DNA from: Apus apus
Taxonomy: Eukaryota > Chordata > Aves > Apodiformes > Apodidae
NCBI RefSeq assembly: GCF_020740795.1
Contig: NC_067285.1
Coordinates: 19,697,241 to 19,761,240, forward strand
Direction: 5' to 3'
Length of the DNA: 64,000 nucleotides
Below the pieces are notes generated by a model. It had not been told where the DNA came from. It saw only the letters and a program-made list of their open reading frames with translations, and made no database searches. Of this stretch, positions 45,401 through 56,975 are shown in pieces. The position numbers and the translations under genes are program-made. Positions within the stretch are counted from its first letter, which is position 1; each line of letters opens with the position of its first letter.

Positions 45401-48400
45401 TGGTCACAAGGAACAGGAAGGGCTGTCCAACAGGAGCTTCTTATAATGTGTTTCTAGCTATGGGATGAGGGAGTAAAAAAACATAAGTGCAAGGATGCTT
45501 TATCTACAGCATTCCTGTGAGAGAGGAGGTGAGGTGGGATACTAAGAGGAGCAGAAGTAGTGAGATTGGTCAAAACTCCTCCCTGAAAACCAGGGAAAGT
45601 TTGCAATCCAAAGTGTCCATGGCTGCATCTAGACTAGACTGGAAATTCACTCCATTCGCTGTCCATTAAGAGTCAGAAACCCTCATCCTGCCTACTTGGA
45701 GATGGGACAGCCACCCCACAGCACAATTATCTAAAGACACACCATGATTTGGTCTTCTCAGTCACCCACCTGCATTCAGACTAGAGCAGATGCTTGGATC
45801 AGCCCCTACAGATTGCTGCCAGTCTGCAGTTTGTGGTTCAAAACACCTGGGTCTGCTGCCTAGGCCTGGCAGAACAACAGGCATCATCTTGTCTGTTGTG
45901 CATCGTGCTATTACATGTCCAAGTGATTCTGGGGTTTTGTTCTGATACAAGGCAAAACAAAGGCAGGAGAGAGCTGTGCTCTTTGTTGTCTGAAACATGT
46001 TTTTGGTTTATCATTTTGTTTTTCTCCTGTTCTATCATAATGCTGTTCAGACTGTATTTGTAAAGCCTCTAGTATCCTAGTGATAAAAGAGCACAGGACT
46101 GTAATCCAGTGCTAGGGTAAGAATCTACCCACAGATTAAACTCATTAGCCACTTGCCCTTGCTCGTGGCACAGAAGACTTACCAATAGAGCTAAAGTACT
46201 CCAGGGCCTCCTTTGCAGGACCATGGTACAGCACCTTTCCCAAAGCTAATAATGTCAGACTGTCAAACAGCTTGAATATGGAATAGCGGGGCTGATGGAT
46301 GGAAAATATGATGGTTCGCCCTCTTCTTGAGAGTCTGAAATAGAACCAAAACATCTCTCAAAATACGCCACATTCTGCATTTCAGAAAGGTCATGTCACC
46401 CCAAGCAAAAAGCAAGCATCCAAATCAAAGACAAATACTAGTCAACTTCTCAGGGTCTCAACCCAGAAAAGCTGTAGTTCCCCCTTCGACAGCACCCCTC
46501 CTTACAAGAGACCATCATTGCAGTCCAGGTAGACAAAGCTCAATGCTGTTTGTACTTAGCAAAGGCTGAGGCCACAGCTGTGTATAAACACTCCTTAGAT
46601 GTTTTCTATACTAGGCTTCAACTTGACTTACTGGAACAGTCCTATTGCACTCAATGACAGTACCAAGCTTCACATAGACTGTGGAAGACTGTTCAACTGA
46701 GATTTCTTAGCTCTTCTGCTGAAAATTCACTCTAGAAAAGTCAAAACTAGCTTCAGGTTTGTCAGATGCTCCTTCCAGTGCTTTATCACTGATGCCCAAG
46801 TATCTTGGCCAATCAAAGACCTCTATGGAAAAATAGCAGAGCAAAACACCTCCCCAGGCAAAACAAGACAACATGCAATAAACCTAGGAAGAGAGTTAGG
46901 AACTTGTTCTCACTAAATAAACCTTGTTTGGTACTCTTTGTAACAGAAGACAGTTCATCTCTAATATACAGGAGATGACCATAAACACTGAGGGTAAATC
47001 TGCAGGTTAAGTCTGATTTGAGTTCAAGGCTGTTCCTAGAGTGGAGGAAGAGACTTTGTAATAGACTCAGCTGGAAGGCCAAGAAATTATGATTACAAGG
47101 CCTGACCTCCCAGTCCACCCCTCTCTGTGGCAAAGTAAAGCTGTCCAAGCTACATCTGTTTTTGGGCTCCAATCCAATGCTTGTTGTGGAAAGATTCCCA
47201 TGAACTTCAAAGGGCTTTGGAAAAGACCCAAACAAATAATTGCTACAGTTTTGTTGTTGGCTTGGTTTTTTTTAAATAAAAAAAGAGCACTGTAGCTACT
47301 CAGTCCTAACAGCATTCCTTTTTGACTAATGAGCTGACAACAAAATTGCAGCAGAGCTCTGAAGAGCTAACTCTTACTTCTTCAAGAGGATGAGGACTGC
47401 ATTGGCTGTGCTGGCATCAAGGCCGGTTGTTGGCTCATCAAGAAAAAGGACTGGTGGCTCTGTAATGAGCTCCATCCCAATGTTGGTTCTCTTCCGTTCC
47501 CCTCCAGACACTCCTCGGATCAATTCAGTTCCTACCTACAAGCAGAAGAAATAAGGTATTTGCAACAAGACCTAGTCAGTGCAAGCTCTGGAGTTCAGGG
47601 CTCTCCACACCCAGTAGCCCTTCTCATTTTCAGAGTCCCTTTAGTAAACTCCAGGGCTAACAGCAGATTATGGGTCTGACTCGGTGTGAGGAACTGTGCA
47701 GCAGCAAGCAGAGTCTGTTTTTCAGAGATACCAGGCACCTTATGACTTCAGGGAACAACGCTGACACTGACAAGGAAGAGCCAGAATGAGGCCACAGCAG
47801 TCAGAGGTGGCATTGGTGTTCAGGGATGTCATTTGGTAGTTTGCCTGCTGCTCAAGTAAGAGTAGAGTAAGTAAATTTAAAGTAAAGTAAGAGCAAAAAT
47901 GCTGCTGTAATGAACAAGCTCTGCAGAGAACTTCTCCATTAGAGCCAGCTTTCCATCCCTCACAGCTTTCAGCACTGTAAAAACAATTTCCCTGTCTTGT
48001 CCTACAAAGTCAGGAAGTGACTGAGCACTTTCCAAGGTGCAATGACTAGGTGACTTTTTCACCTCTGAACTTACACAACATGCTGTACATGGGCCAAAAT
48101 CTTCTCATTTTAGTAGCAAATACTCATACTTCTTTCCAAGTCACCTCCTGAGCTGGAAACTGATTTCTTGCAGGCAGGATAGTTTAGTCAGGTTCCTGCT
48201 TTGCTTAGTGTAGCTGCACTGTGTACATTGTGCTGCCCAGAGTCCAGCAGTTCAGTTTGCAGAGGCAGTACAATTCCTGAGAAACATATTCTCACTGCTC
48301 ACCTTAGCATCAGCCACTTTGCTTAATCCCAGCTCGCTGATTATCTGGGTGACTCTTTCTTCCTTCTCTTTAACGCTGATGGAACTGGGGAGTCGCAGGG

Positions 48401-51400
48401 CAGCAGAGAAGTGCAGGTTCTCCCTCACCGTCATTGTGCCCATGACAACATCATCCTGAAACCAATACAAATGGACAGTTGGACAGCCCCCTTTGTAGCT
48501 ACCTGGCTGGGCACCAGAGTCCCTGTAGTGGCAATTGCTGGATAAGCTGTTTGTGAACAGTAGAAACTGGACTGAGGAACAACCCCTCCTTCAAAATTTC
48601 TATGACACAAAATTCAAGGTCACTCAGTAGCAGTCAAGGGGAGAATGGAATTCTGCAGGCTTTGAGCTTATAACAAGCACCACCTCAGCCTACTTTCAGG
48701 CTCAGGACTCCAAGTACAGACAGTACCATTTTGTACTGCACATGCATTTTCCTAACCAGGCAAAGGGAGGCATAGCAGGTAGTGGTTTTTAAGGAGTTAA
48801 AATCCTGCCAGTCCAGCTGAAGCCAATAGACATTGCCAGTGCTCAGCATTCAGGGTAGAGACACTCGGGGAGTGACTCAAGTCAACTTCCCAGTAACAAG
48901 CCATATCTTGCTGTGGTCCAGAGCACCTGCCCAGTTCAGCTGCCAACAAGGAGCTCTCCTCAGCTCCTCACTGGCAGCAGCTTCTCAGAGAATCCTGATT
49001 TTTTCCATGTGTCAACTATTTAAAATCCTTGAGCATAATACTTTATTCTCAGGTCTAAACCTTTAGAAAAGCTTCAACAGTTGTGTGCGTTTCAAGTAAG
49101 CAAATCTATCCAGTTGACAAACATCTGGGCAGCTTACACCAATCTGTAACAACCATGAGCCAGAGTTGACATCAGGTCCATCCAGAGCTTCATGCCTCTC
49201 CATCACCCATGCTTTGATATTCAAGCCAATTCTGCATCCCACCATATGATGCAAGAAGGGCTGCAACACTAGGCAGCTGCTGAGAAACATGCCTGCTTAT
49301 CAGGCACCCTTCAAATCCAGTGCCCTTTTGCAAGACACAGCTCCTACCCTGCAGGGAAGCAGATTCCTGCAAAAGTAACTAAGTGTGGCACAACACCCTC
49401 ACTTACAAGACACGAGCGGAGAGACCACCAGCAGTTTTATAGGGATAACACAGGACTTAGCAGGTCTGTACGCCCATCTGCATAAAACTGACTAAGTATG
49501 TATGTATTTATGTATACTTAGGTCTTAAGTGTTGTTTTTAGTCTTTGGGCCATCTTTATTGATCCAGGAAGTGCTGCACAGGGGTGGGAGGGGACAGAGA
49601 CCATTTAATTCCTCACCTAGTTGCCTATCATTTCAAGGTTAAGATTGGTTGCTTTAGACACTTTAGAGACAAATGTCTCAAACTGGGACCACTTGCAAGA
49701 AACCTCCCAGCTATTCATGAAACACTGAGAATTTGAGGCTCTTTGACTTGCAGGATCAAGACTCAGCAGTCTCATGAAATGCATCCTCCCAGCACCCCTC
49801 AGCTGGCAGCTTTCAGAAAAGCTGCCTAATTCACATCTGCCTGCAGTCAGAAACCTGGATGGTGTCCAGATTTGGCTGCTCTTATTGCTGCCAAGAATCT
49901 CCTTCTCCTCAGCTACCCCAGGGCTTTGAGGGTCTATTATTGGTCCAGGCCTCCACCCACTTCCGCAGATTCAGCAGGCTGTTCCTGTCTCTGAGTGGAA
50001 TGAAGCTCTGTCCCAGCCAGCCAGAATCAAAGGAAGAACAGCAGGGATCTATTTACTTCCTAGAATTATTGTCTGATAGCTTGAAGGTGCTTCTGCCAGC
50101 CAAAACTGCTCCTTCTACTTTTGCAACAAGAGATTTTGGGTGTTGTGGGTTGTTGTTTTTTTTTCCTCAGGTTTGGTTTTTTATTTTTAACCCTCACTGG
50201 AACTTCAGTGCAGAGCCCAAAGAAGCCACAGTAAGCCCAGTGGCTTGTGCATCTCTGTGGTTTTAGAAAGACAAAAACCTCCTGAACTTGATTGGAGTGA
50301 CAGTCTGATCCTCTGTCTTCCATATCGCAGAAAAATACTCAATACTGTAACATCTGAGTTATCAGATTAGACTCTGTAAGGATGACTGAATATTACCTAA
50401 CCTAACGGTTCATGCTTTGCTTATGATGACACAGAATTCCCTCACAAGGGCTTCCAAGCCTCCACTGAAAGCATTTGCTCACCTGCACAACATATCCTGA
50501 GATGCACTTGAAATTTGGAGGCTGTGGGATGCCATCTATAAGCACTTCTCCAGACAGGCCTGCTGGGTCCTTTCTGGCAGCCAGCACATCTAGGAGACTT
50601 CAGAAAAGCACCAGACATTAGGTTTTGCAGTAACAGCTGCTTTTGCCTTTGACTGGATAAATACCACCAGCCAGGACTGCAGTTACAGCTTGCTCACAGC
50701 CTGGCGCAAACCAAAGGGCACAGAAAGGGGCTTCCTCCACTTGGGTGGCTTTAGCTCTTTGTACAGACAGGCTGGTGTTGAGGCTGGTGGACAGGCTTTC
50801 CAGTGCAAGGTGTGCCACAGCACTATTACAGCACAGAGACCCTCACAATTCACAGCAGTCAACCCCCTACAGACACTGACTCAGCCTCCATATTAACAGC
50901 TAACCTCAAGTGTACACAAGCAAAAGGACCCTGCCGAGCAGCTGCAGTCTGCTCTCCAGCCGGGAGACCACAGAAGTACCCGCTTTGATCTCAAGGAAAT
51001 TAATCCAAATGGGTATAAACAAGACTAGAGGTAAGATTAATTCTATAAAGAAATTTTGTTTTAACATATCACTGGATTCTCCTTACTGCCAATGCAGAGG
51101 CTAGCCTGTCTGCTGGCTAAGTAAACACTGTCCTGATGAAGTGCTGTGCTTGAAAGCCTCCTGATTAGCCAGCAGTCAGTCTCCTTAGAGAGGGAGATCA
51201 AAGGTCACCACAGACAAACCAGTGTGAATGCTGGTCATATTTGCCAGTTTCTGCCATTCTCAAAGGCAGAGCGTGACAAAGAACTCTTGTACCATGGTTA
51301 TACAGGAGAGAAAACAGCATCGGCACAGACTGGAGATACTCCAAATGGTATTTCTCTGTGCTTTCATTCAAAGATCTCAAGCACAAGTGCACCCCCACCA

Positions 51401-52614
51401 CCAGGCCATGGCCAAGCCAGGGTGAGGATCCAGAGCATCCTACATACTTATATTACACCATATTTCTGTCTTGCTGCAGTGACATCACAGGGGACAACAT
51501 CCCTCCTAATTTCCAATGGAGCTTGCCCTCCCCCTGCTCCCCACCCCATGACAGGTCTTGAACAGAGCCTATACCTGAGCTCCAGTCATCTCAGTTCAGC
51601 CTGGTATCTGAACTCAGGCCACCACTAAAGGTGACTGAAGTAATATGGACAACCAGTTGGAGCAGATGAGGGGTGTGACACCACTGGTGGGCAAGAGCTC
51701 CAGCAAAGCCAACCACAGAGGGACACCAGAGCAGACTGCATCACCAGGTTTCTAACATGCATGCAAAGATGTGAGGTTATGGATCCCTTACATCTTCCCC
51801 AACCCACAGAGTCCCAAATCCTCTGTGCACAGTTGACTGTCCAGGTGAAGGAGCATAAGAAAGTACTCACGAAGACTTCCCGCTCCCTGTTGGCCCGAGG
51901 ATAGCATTCAAGCCTGGCTTCATAATGCCACTGGAAGAAGGAAAGAGTTATTTCCAAATGAAGGGCTATTCACATGGAGCTTAAAATACAGTTAAATTGT
52001 GAACAAAATGCTGTTGAAAGAAAAACTTCAGAGATTATCAAAACCTTCTCCTTAAATCTTAAATCAATACACATTTTTCCCTTCTTGCCTCAGGCTGCAA
52101 GTCAGAACAGGACCAGAGCTGGGCATCTAAAAAAGCAATCTACAGAAGACAGACATTTTTGCCTAGTTTGCCTAAAAGCAAATTATGAAGTGCTCACAAT
52201 GAACTGCAGACTGGCAGGAGGGTAGTTGTTTCTTCACCTGCACAGCTGGATCTGGAGGGTGATACTGAAGTCACCAATTCACAATAGCAGATTAATTCCT
52301 ACCCTCTGGTATTTTATTTAAGCAAGAACTTACTAAACATTATGAAGGATCTTCTTTTCCATAGTTTTCCGTTTACACAGGAATCCACTGGATTGCTTAA
52401 CAGAGTACTGGATGTTATGGAAACTCACAACAGAGCCCCGAGGCAATCGGAGGGACTCTTGTGTTGGAACAGAACGTTGGAAATTGCCCACTCCTTCCTC
52501 TTCTCCAACAGAAATAATGCTGTGATCGAATGTGTCTGCCATCATGTCCTTGTTACACAAGTCAAGCTCCACTGCATGGAGTTTTTTCAGGTCACTGTTT
52601 GGAGCAGTTCCCAT
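36493..52614 (-). CDS. ABCG2-like half-size ABC transporter, 15 coding exons, complete
   Basis: A paralogue of the multidrug and urate exporter ABCG2: one cytosolic ATPase domain followed by one six-helix membrane domain, working as a dimer in the plasma membrane. Coding exons (minus): 52334-52614, 51871-51930, 50483-50597, 48303-48455, 47378-47535, 46183-46334, 44878-44994, 43789-44054, 43151-43233, 42681-42770, 41264-41388, 40760-40914, 39269-39358, 37953-38065, 36493-36640. They join in frame into 701 residues (human ABCG2 655). Walker [10 protein letters not shown] (106-114), signature VSGGERKR (212-219), Walker B LFLDEP (233-238) and switch His269 are present. Arg501 matches human Arg482. 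Three extracellular-loop cysteines (628, 645, 654) and an NVT glycosylation site (634) match human positions. The extra length lies in the N-terminus, the linker and the last loop. Introns hold CR1 pieces and simple repeats. It looks functional and is distinct from ABCG2 itself. Confidence 0.95.
36811..37285 (-). mobile_element. CR1 LINE fragment, minus orientation, in the last intron of the ABCG2-like gene
   Basis: It begins at the plus-strand end with the reversed CR1 tail (AGAATCATAGAATGG, then GGTTGGAAGGGACC) and runs back through reversed ORF2 C-terminal sequence to about 37285, where it is cut off. Length is about 475 bp. It lies in the intron between exons 37953-38065 and 36493-36640, in the same sense as the gene. 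Confidence 0.93.
37286..37425 (+). mobile_element. CR1 LINE 3' tail, plus orientation, abutting a minus-orientation copy
   Basis: About 140 bp of plus-strand CR1 3' end: ACATTAAAAACCCACCTGGA, then GGAGTTGGACTAGATGATCT, then the tail TTCTGTGATTCTGTGA. It directly abuts the truncated 5' side of the minus-orientation copy, giving a head-to-head pair. Its consensus subtype looks different from its neighbour's (tail GATTCTGTGA versus ATTCTATGAT). Confidence 0.9.
42158..42252. repeat. TA/CA-rich microsatellite in an ABCG2-like intron
   Basis: Alternating purine-pyrimidine tract of ATATGTATAT and ACACATATACAC type units, about 95 bp, imperfect. It lies in the intron between coding exons 42681-42770 and 41264-41388. 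Such a tract is likely length-polymorphic. Confidence 0.85.
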
Positions 52615-54865
52615 CTGTTGAGACAAGAAAAAAACACTCAGGGAAGGAGACACACAAGCAAAAATTTCTGCAGGAAGTGTCTTGAAAAAGCAAGTTCACA
52701 CACACCACACCAATCCTCACAAGTGCCAAGTTTCCAAAAGGATGGACATCCACACTGGAAGACATCCAGTAGTTCCCAAAGGCATGGAAACCCACAGACT
52801 TAGAACAATACATATAGCCTTTAAGAATGAAACAGGTTCTTGAAGTGATGTTAGATAAAAGAACATCTAATGAGGTATAAACCAAGCTCATTTGTGATGG
52901 TCACCATCTTGTTCAACACAGTGGGAACTACAAATGCAAACTGCTACCACTGAAGCTAAAGAGACTCAAGATCCCCTCCTTCAGCTGTAATGTGCTTGCT
53001 TTCCCTCACACACCCACAAAGCCTGAAGAGAAAACCTACTGATGAACCTGTATGAAAAACCAGTGGAAGAAAAATGGTTGTGCTTATGAAAATGAAGGAC
53101 AGCCACATGCACCTTGTCTGCTGGCACAAGTTTGTTTCAGAGATGCCACTGTGATTAAAATAGCAATTACATGTGTTGCTTATGATGTTTCAGGCATACC
53201 AGTATGAAGATACCGCACAACTACAACAAAGAGAAATTCGGATTTGTCTGTAGGCACTATTTACCCTGAGGAACAGTAGGAGTTTCCCCTCCCACAGAGA
53301 GAGGGATCTGGGACACCTCACAGCAAGGAAAAACATGGTACAAACTGGTACATTAAGGAAAATTAAATATGGTTTCTATTTGTAACCGCAGGCAAAGTTA
53401 TAAAGCATTCTGGTTCAAGCAGATAAACTGCTTCTGCAACTCAGGATAGGAGAACCTGAAAGGGAGGACACGTGAACAGTGAAGGGAAGGAACTGTTCTC
53501 CCTATCCATGCATCAAGCATACATAGTAGGAAATATATCAATATGGGTATCACCATTAATATTTACTCACTTATTACTCATAGCAGAAGAGCTCTTTTTA
53601 CAAGCGTTGCTGGAACTGATGGAGACCAAATTTGGATCATAAAAAAAAAAAGTTTACAGTTCTTGCTGTGATGTTGCATGTGAAGAACTTGGAAACGTTT
53701 CAGTGACCAAGTTCTGCAGCCTGTGCAAGGCCTGAGCACAACTTATACTCTGCCTTTTAGCCAGGTTCCCCCTACACAGTAAACCTTCCTGTCACCTTCC
53801 CATGAACTACAACAAGGAATTAGTACATGCCCCTTTCAGAAATTGAACATGACAGGTTAGACTAACACAAGTTAGTGTAATCATTTACTTCCCTTCTAGC
53901 TGCTGGCAGGAAGGTGTTTGTTGTAAAGCTAAAAATTTACTGTGATGTTGCAGAAAGCCAAGGCAGTCATTGGCTAAGAGAGCAAGGCATGAGAACTGTC
54001 CACAAAGACAGACAGACATCCACTGCTGGTTACTGGAGTTCGGTGGAAAGGCAGATGTATCTCACCAGTCACTCTTTACCCACCATCTACACTTCTTTCC
54101 TCCCAGGACTGAGAGGGTGATAATCAGTAGGACCAATAATATCCATCACTGCAGAAGTAGTGAACTTCTCAGGGAAGAGTCAGTCATACTTTTAAAAACC
54201 TGGAAATACAAGAGCCAGACTTAAAAGAAACAGGAATCACTCTTTCCTCTCTGCCTATCACTTAAAGCTCACGAAGTTGCAGAAGTTTCCTGCCTGTAGA
54301 AGTAAAATCAAATTGGTGGGAAGAAGGAAGGGTTGCTTAGCTTCGACACATCCTGAACTCTAAGACTGGTCAGCCCTGGGAAAGCCTTGCTTATGGGAAA
54401 CAAGAAAGGATATGCTGGTTACATCAGCAAGAGAAGGCTTATATGCTTGAAAGGTTGCACAACAGATCAGAAGAAAAAAAAAAAAAGTCAAGATGACAGT
54501 GACACCAGGGGCAAAGACCTGGTTAGACTTTTGAACATTTCACTGTCTTTTGTATCTCACATCTGCTCTCAATAGGTTCTGTAGCTTATTACACCATAAA
54601 CCTTTTAATTGGCAAAGTTACTGATTAGCACTGGCAAGCTAATCCACTGCTGCGGGTATGTGCAAGGATGGCAGGAGGATGAGAAAAGCTTAGCAGAGGC
54701 TACAGGTTGGACCAAGCAGCAGCACTTCACAAGCACCTCGTTCTCCCTCGACTCCACCCTGGCTCCACGGGCCCGTTCCGCTACTAAGTCGGAGCCGCTC
54801 CCCGCCCCGGCCGCGCTCCGCTTTGCCCCCCAAACCGGCAGCCCCGCGCCCGGGATGAGATGGGA

Positions 54866-54908
54866 TAAGCCAAGTCAAGCCAAGCCGAACCGAACCGAGC
54901 CGAGCCGG
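54866..54908. repeat. Pentanucleotide repeat in intron 1 of the ABCG2-like gene
   Basis: Tandem 5-bp units shift gradually from AAGCC to GAACC to GAGCC across about 43 bp. It lies about 50 bp inside the first intron, downstream of the donor at 54958. The ordered drift between unit types suggests stepwise slippage. Confidence 0.8.
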
Positions 54909-54958
54909 GAGCGGCGCCGAAGGGCTCGGCTGGGCTCGGCCACTCCCCGCGCCGTTAC

Positions 54959-54992
54959 CTCGCGGTGCCGCGGCGCTCCCGGCGATGCTGTG
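54959..54992 (-). other. Inferred noncoding first exon of the ABCG2-like gene
   Basis: A donor (CGCGAG followed by GTAACG) ends at 54959 on the minus strand and lies about 33 bp downstream of the position expected for initiation from the TATA box at 55017-55023. Splicing to the acceptor before 52614 would join GCGAG directly to ATGG, so the start codon is the first codon of the next exon. A noncoding first exon is also the rule in mammalian ABCG2. No upstream ATG is present. The 5' edge is an estimate. Confidence 0.5.
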
Positions 54993-55016
54993 GCGGCGGC
55001 AGCGCTGCCTCGGCGG

Positions 55017-55023
55017 TTTTATA
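55017..55023 (-). promoter_or_regulatory. TATA box of the ABCG2-like gene
   Basis: TATAAAA reads on the minus strand inside otherwise GC-rich DNA, about 60 bp upstream of the inferred first-exon donor. It is well isolated from AT-rich background, so a chance match is less likely. Initiation would be near 54990. Confidence 0.55.
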
Positions 55024-55400
55024 ACCGGGTGCGGGTTACATAAAGCGGCGCGGGGAGTGCCCGGCGCTCTCACGCACACCCCGCCGGGACACAGGCGAAG
55101 GCAGCGACGGTGGCGATAAAGCCCCGCTGTCCCGGCCGGCGCGGCCCGCGGCTGCGCTGCCCCCCGGGCCGTGCCCCCTCCCGGGCCGCCCCCCGGGCCG
55201 CCCCCGGCTGCGCGGGCGCGCAGGGGCAGCTGGATGTGCCGGGCGGCGGAGGCCCCGAGCGCCGGTGTGGTGCGGCTGCCCCGCGCTGCTGCGCTCCCTC
55301 GTGGGGCGGGGAGAGGAGGAGCAGAAGGGAAAACACCCTTGTTCTGCCCTTGGAAACCACCGAAGGGGGGAACGGGCGTCGGACACGAGGTGCCCAGTAA

Positions 55401-55947
55401 GTTGTCCGCGGCCCCTGCATATTCCTGGTACAGAGGAGTACGGCTGGGGGGCGAGAGGCAATACCCTCTCCCTCCCCTCCACCTTCTGGAAAGGCCATCA
55501 CACCCAGGGGACGGTTCAAGTCCAGCTGAGTCAACTGAGGGCAGAGGCTGTGCTGGGAACCACTCCCAAGGGCGTCTCTGCCACACCAATCTCACACCTT
55601 CAAAGGCTGTGTGCTCCTCAGGTGTTTCCGCACTGGGTCCAAGGGGTCCCAGCAGCCCACTGGAGTTGCCCGTTGTCCATTGGGCTGCCTCTCTGCACTG
55701 CCATGTGTTCCCAGCTAGGAGAATGTGTGAAAGCAGGAAGATCGGATTTCCTTCAGCTTGTTGTCAAGGTTTCTTCTCAGCCTCCTGTTTCCAAGCACTA
55801 TTGTCTTTATAAATAAGCTTGCTCTCCCCTGACTCCTATGGTGTTGTGAATGCAGGAAAGGCCTGCTTCTGTAGTTTATAAACATGATTTATATAAGTGC
55901 AGTCAAGTCACCATATTAACTGCCTCCAGTTTGACTACTCTGCAGTT
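55401..55947. other. Upstream flank of the ABCG2-like gene, no gene recognised
   Basis: This is the transition from the CpG island to AT-richer DNA. The open frames running out of the island (for example to 55816) carry no recognisable motif. Upstream regulatory elements of the ABCG2-like gene may lie here, but none was identified. Confidence 0.4.
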
Positions 55948-56975
55948 CACAGAATCACAGAATCTTTGGGGTTGGAAGGGACCTTGAAAGATCATGCAGT
56001 CCAACCCCCCTGCCAGAGCAGGGTCACCCAGAGCATATCACACAGGAAGGTGTCCAGACGGGTTTTGAATGTCTCCAGTGAAGGAGACTCCACAGCCTCT
56101 CTGGGCAGCCTGTTCCAGTGCTCTGTCACTCTCACAGGAAAGAAGCTTTTTCTGATGTTTACGCGGAACCTTCTGTGTTCCAGTTTGCACCCATTGCTCC
56201 TTGTCCTATCACTGGACATCACTGAAAAAAGCCTGGCTGTGTCCTCCAGACACTCACCCTTAACATATTTGTAAACATTGATGAGGTCGCCCCTCAGTCT
56301 CCTCCAAGCTAAAGAGACCCAGCTCCCTCAGCCTTTCCTCATAAGGGAGATGTTCCACTCCCTTCATCATCGCTGTGGCTCTGTGCTGGACTCTTTCAAG
56401 CAGTTCCCTGTCCTTGAATTGAGGGGCCCAGAACTGGACACAGTATTCCAGATGTGGCCTCACCAAGGCAGAATAGAGGGGGAGGAGAACCTCCCTTGAC
56501 CTACTAACCACACCCTTTCTAATACACCCCAGGATGCCATTGGCCTTCTTGGCTACAAGGGCACACTGCTGGCTCATGGTCATCCTCCTGTCTACCATGA
56601 CTCCCAGGTCCCTTTCTCCTACACTGCTCTGCAGCAGGTCAGCCCCCAACCTGTACTGGTACATGGGGTTGTTCTTCCCCAGATGCAAGACTCTACACTT
56701 GCCTTTGTTGGATTTCATCAAGTTTCTCCCTGCCCAACTCTCCAGCCTGTCCAGGTCTCACTGAATGGCAGCACAGCCTTCTGGTGTGTCAGCCACTCCT
56801 CCCATTTTAGTGTCACCAGCAAACTTGCTGAGGGCACACTCTGTTCCCTCATCCAGGTCGTTGATGAAAATACTGAATAGTACTGGTCCCAGTACCGACC
56901 CCTGAGGGACTCCACCAGTCACAGACCTGTTCTGTACAGCATTGCTGTTTTCTAGCAACAAGTCTTGCTAGATCT
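55948..56975 (-). mobile_element. CR1 LINE, 5'-truncated, about 1 kb including part of the reverse transcriptase
   Basis: The minus strand encodes the C-terminal third of CR1 ORF2. It reads [20 protein letters not shown] (reverse transcriptase palm), then FAGDTKMGG at the catalytic box where CR1 normally has FADDTK, then the thumb and C-terminal region with [10 protein letters not shown] and [13 protein letters not shown]. The 3' UTR and ATTCTGTGATTCTGTGA tail end at 55948. The frame is interrupted (a stop within the palm-thumb region and a frame change near 56270), so it is a dead copy. It starts abruptly at about 56975, the usual 5' truncation. Confidence 0.95.

Larger units (their letters stand above)
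54740..55400. promoter_or_regulatory. CpG island at the 5' end of the ABCG2-like gene
   Basis: GC- and CpG-dense sequence flanked by AT-rich DNA. It includes the inferred noncoding exon 1 and TATA box of the ABCG2-like gene (minus strand). The 301-codon and other long frames here are compositional. A divergent plus-strand transcript could start here, but no plus-strand exon was recognised. Confidence 0.85.

Noticed and set aside
55505-55525. tRNA B-box-like GGTTCAAGTCC
   Set aside because: No matching A-box or cloverleaf could be built around it.
54690-55816. Open frames of 144-301 codons on both strands near the ABCG2-like promoter
   Set aside because: Same compositional effect of a CpG island; low-complexity translation, no domain, no supporting splice structure.
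56278-56880. Plus-strand frames within 56.3-56.9 kb
   Set aside because: Antisense of the minus-strand CR1 reverse transcriptase.
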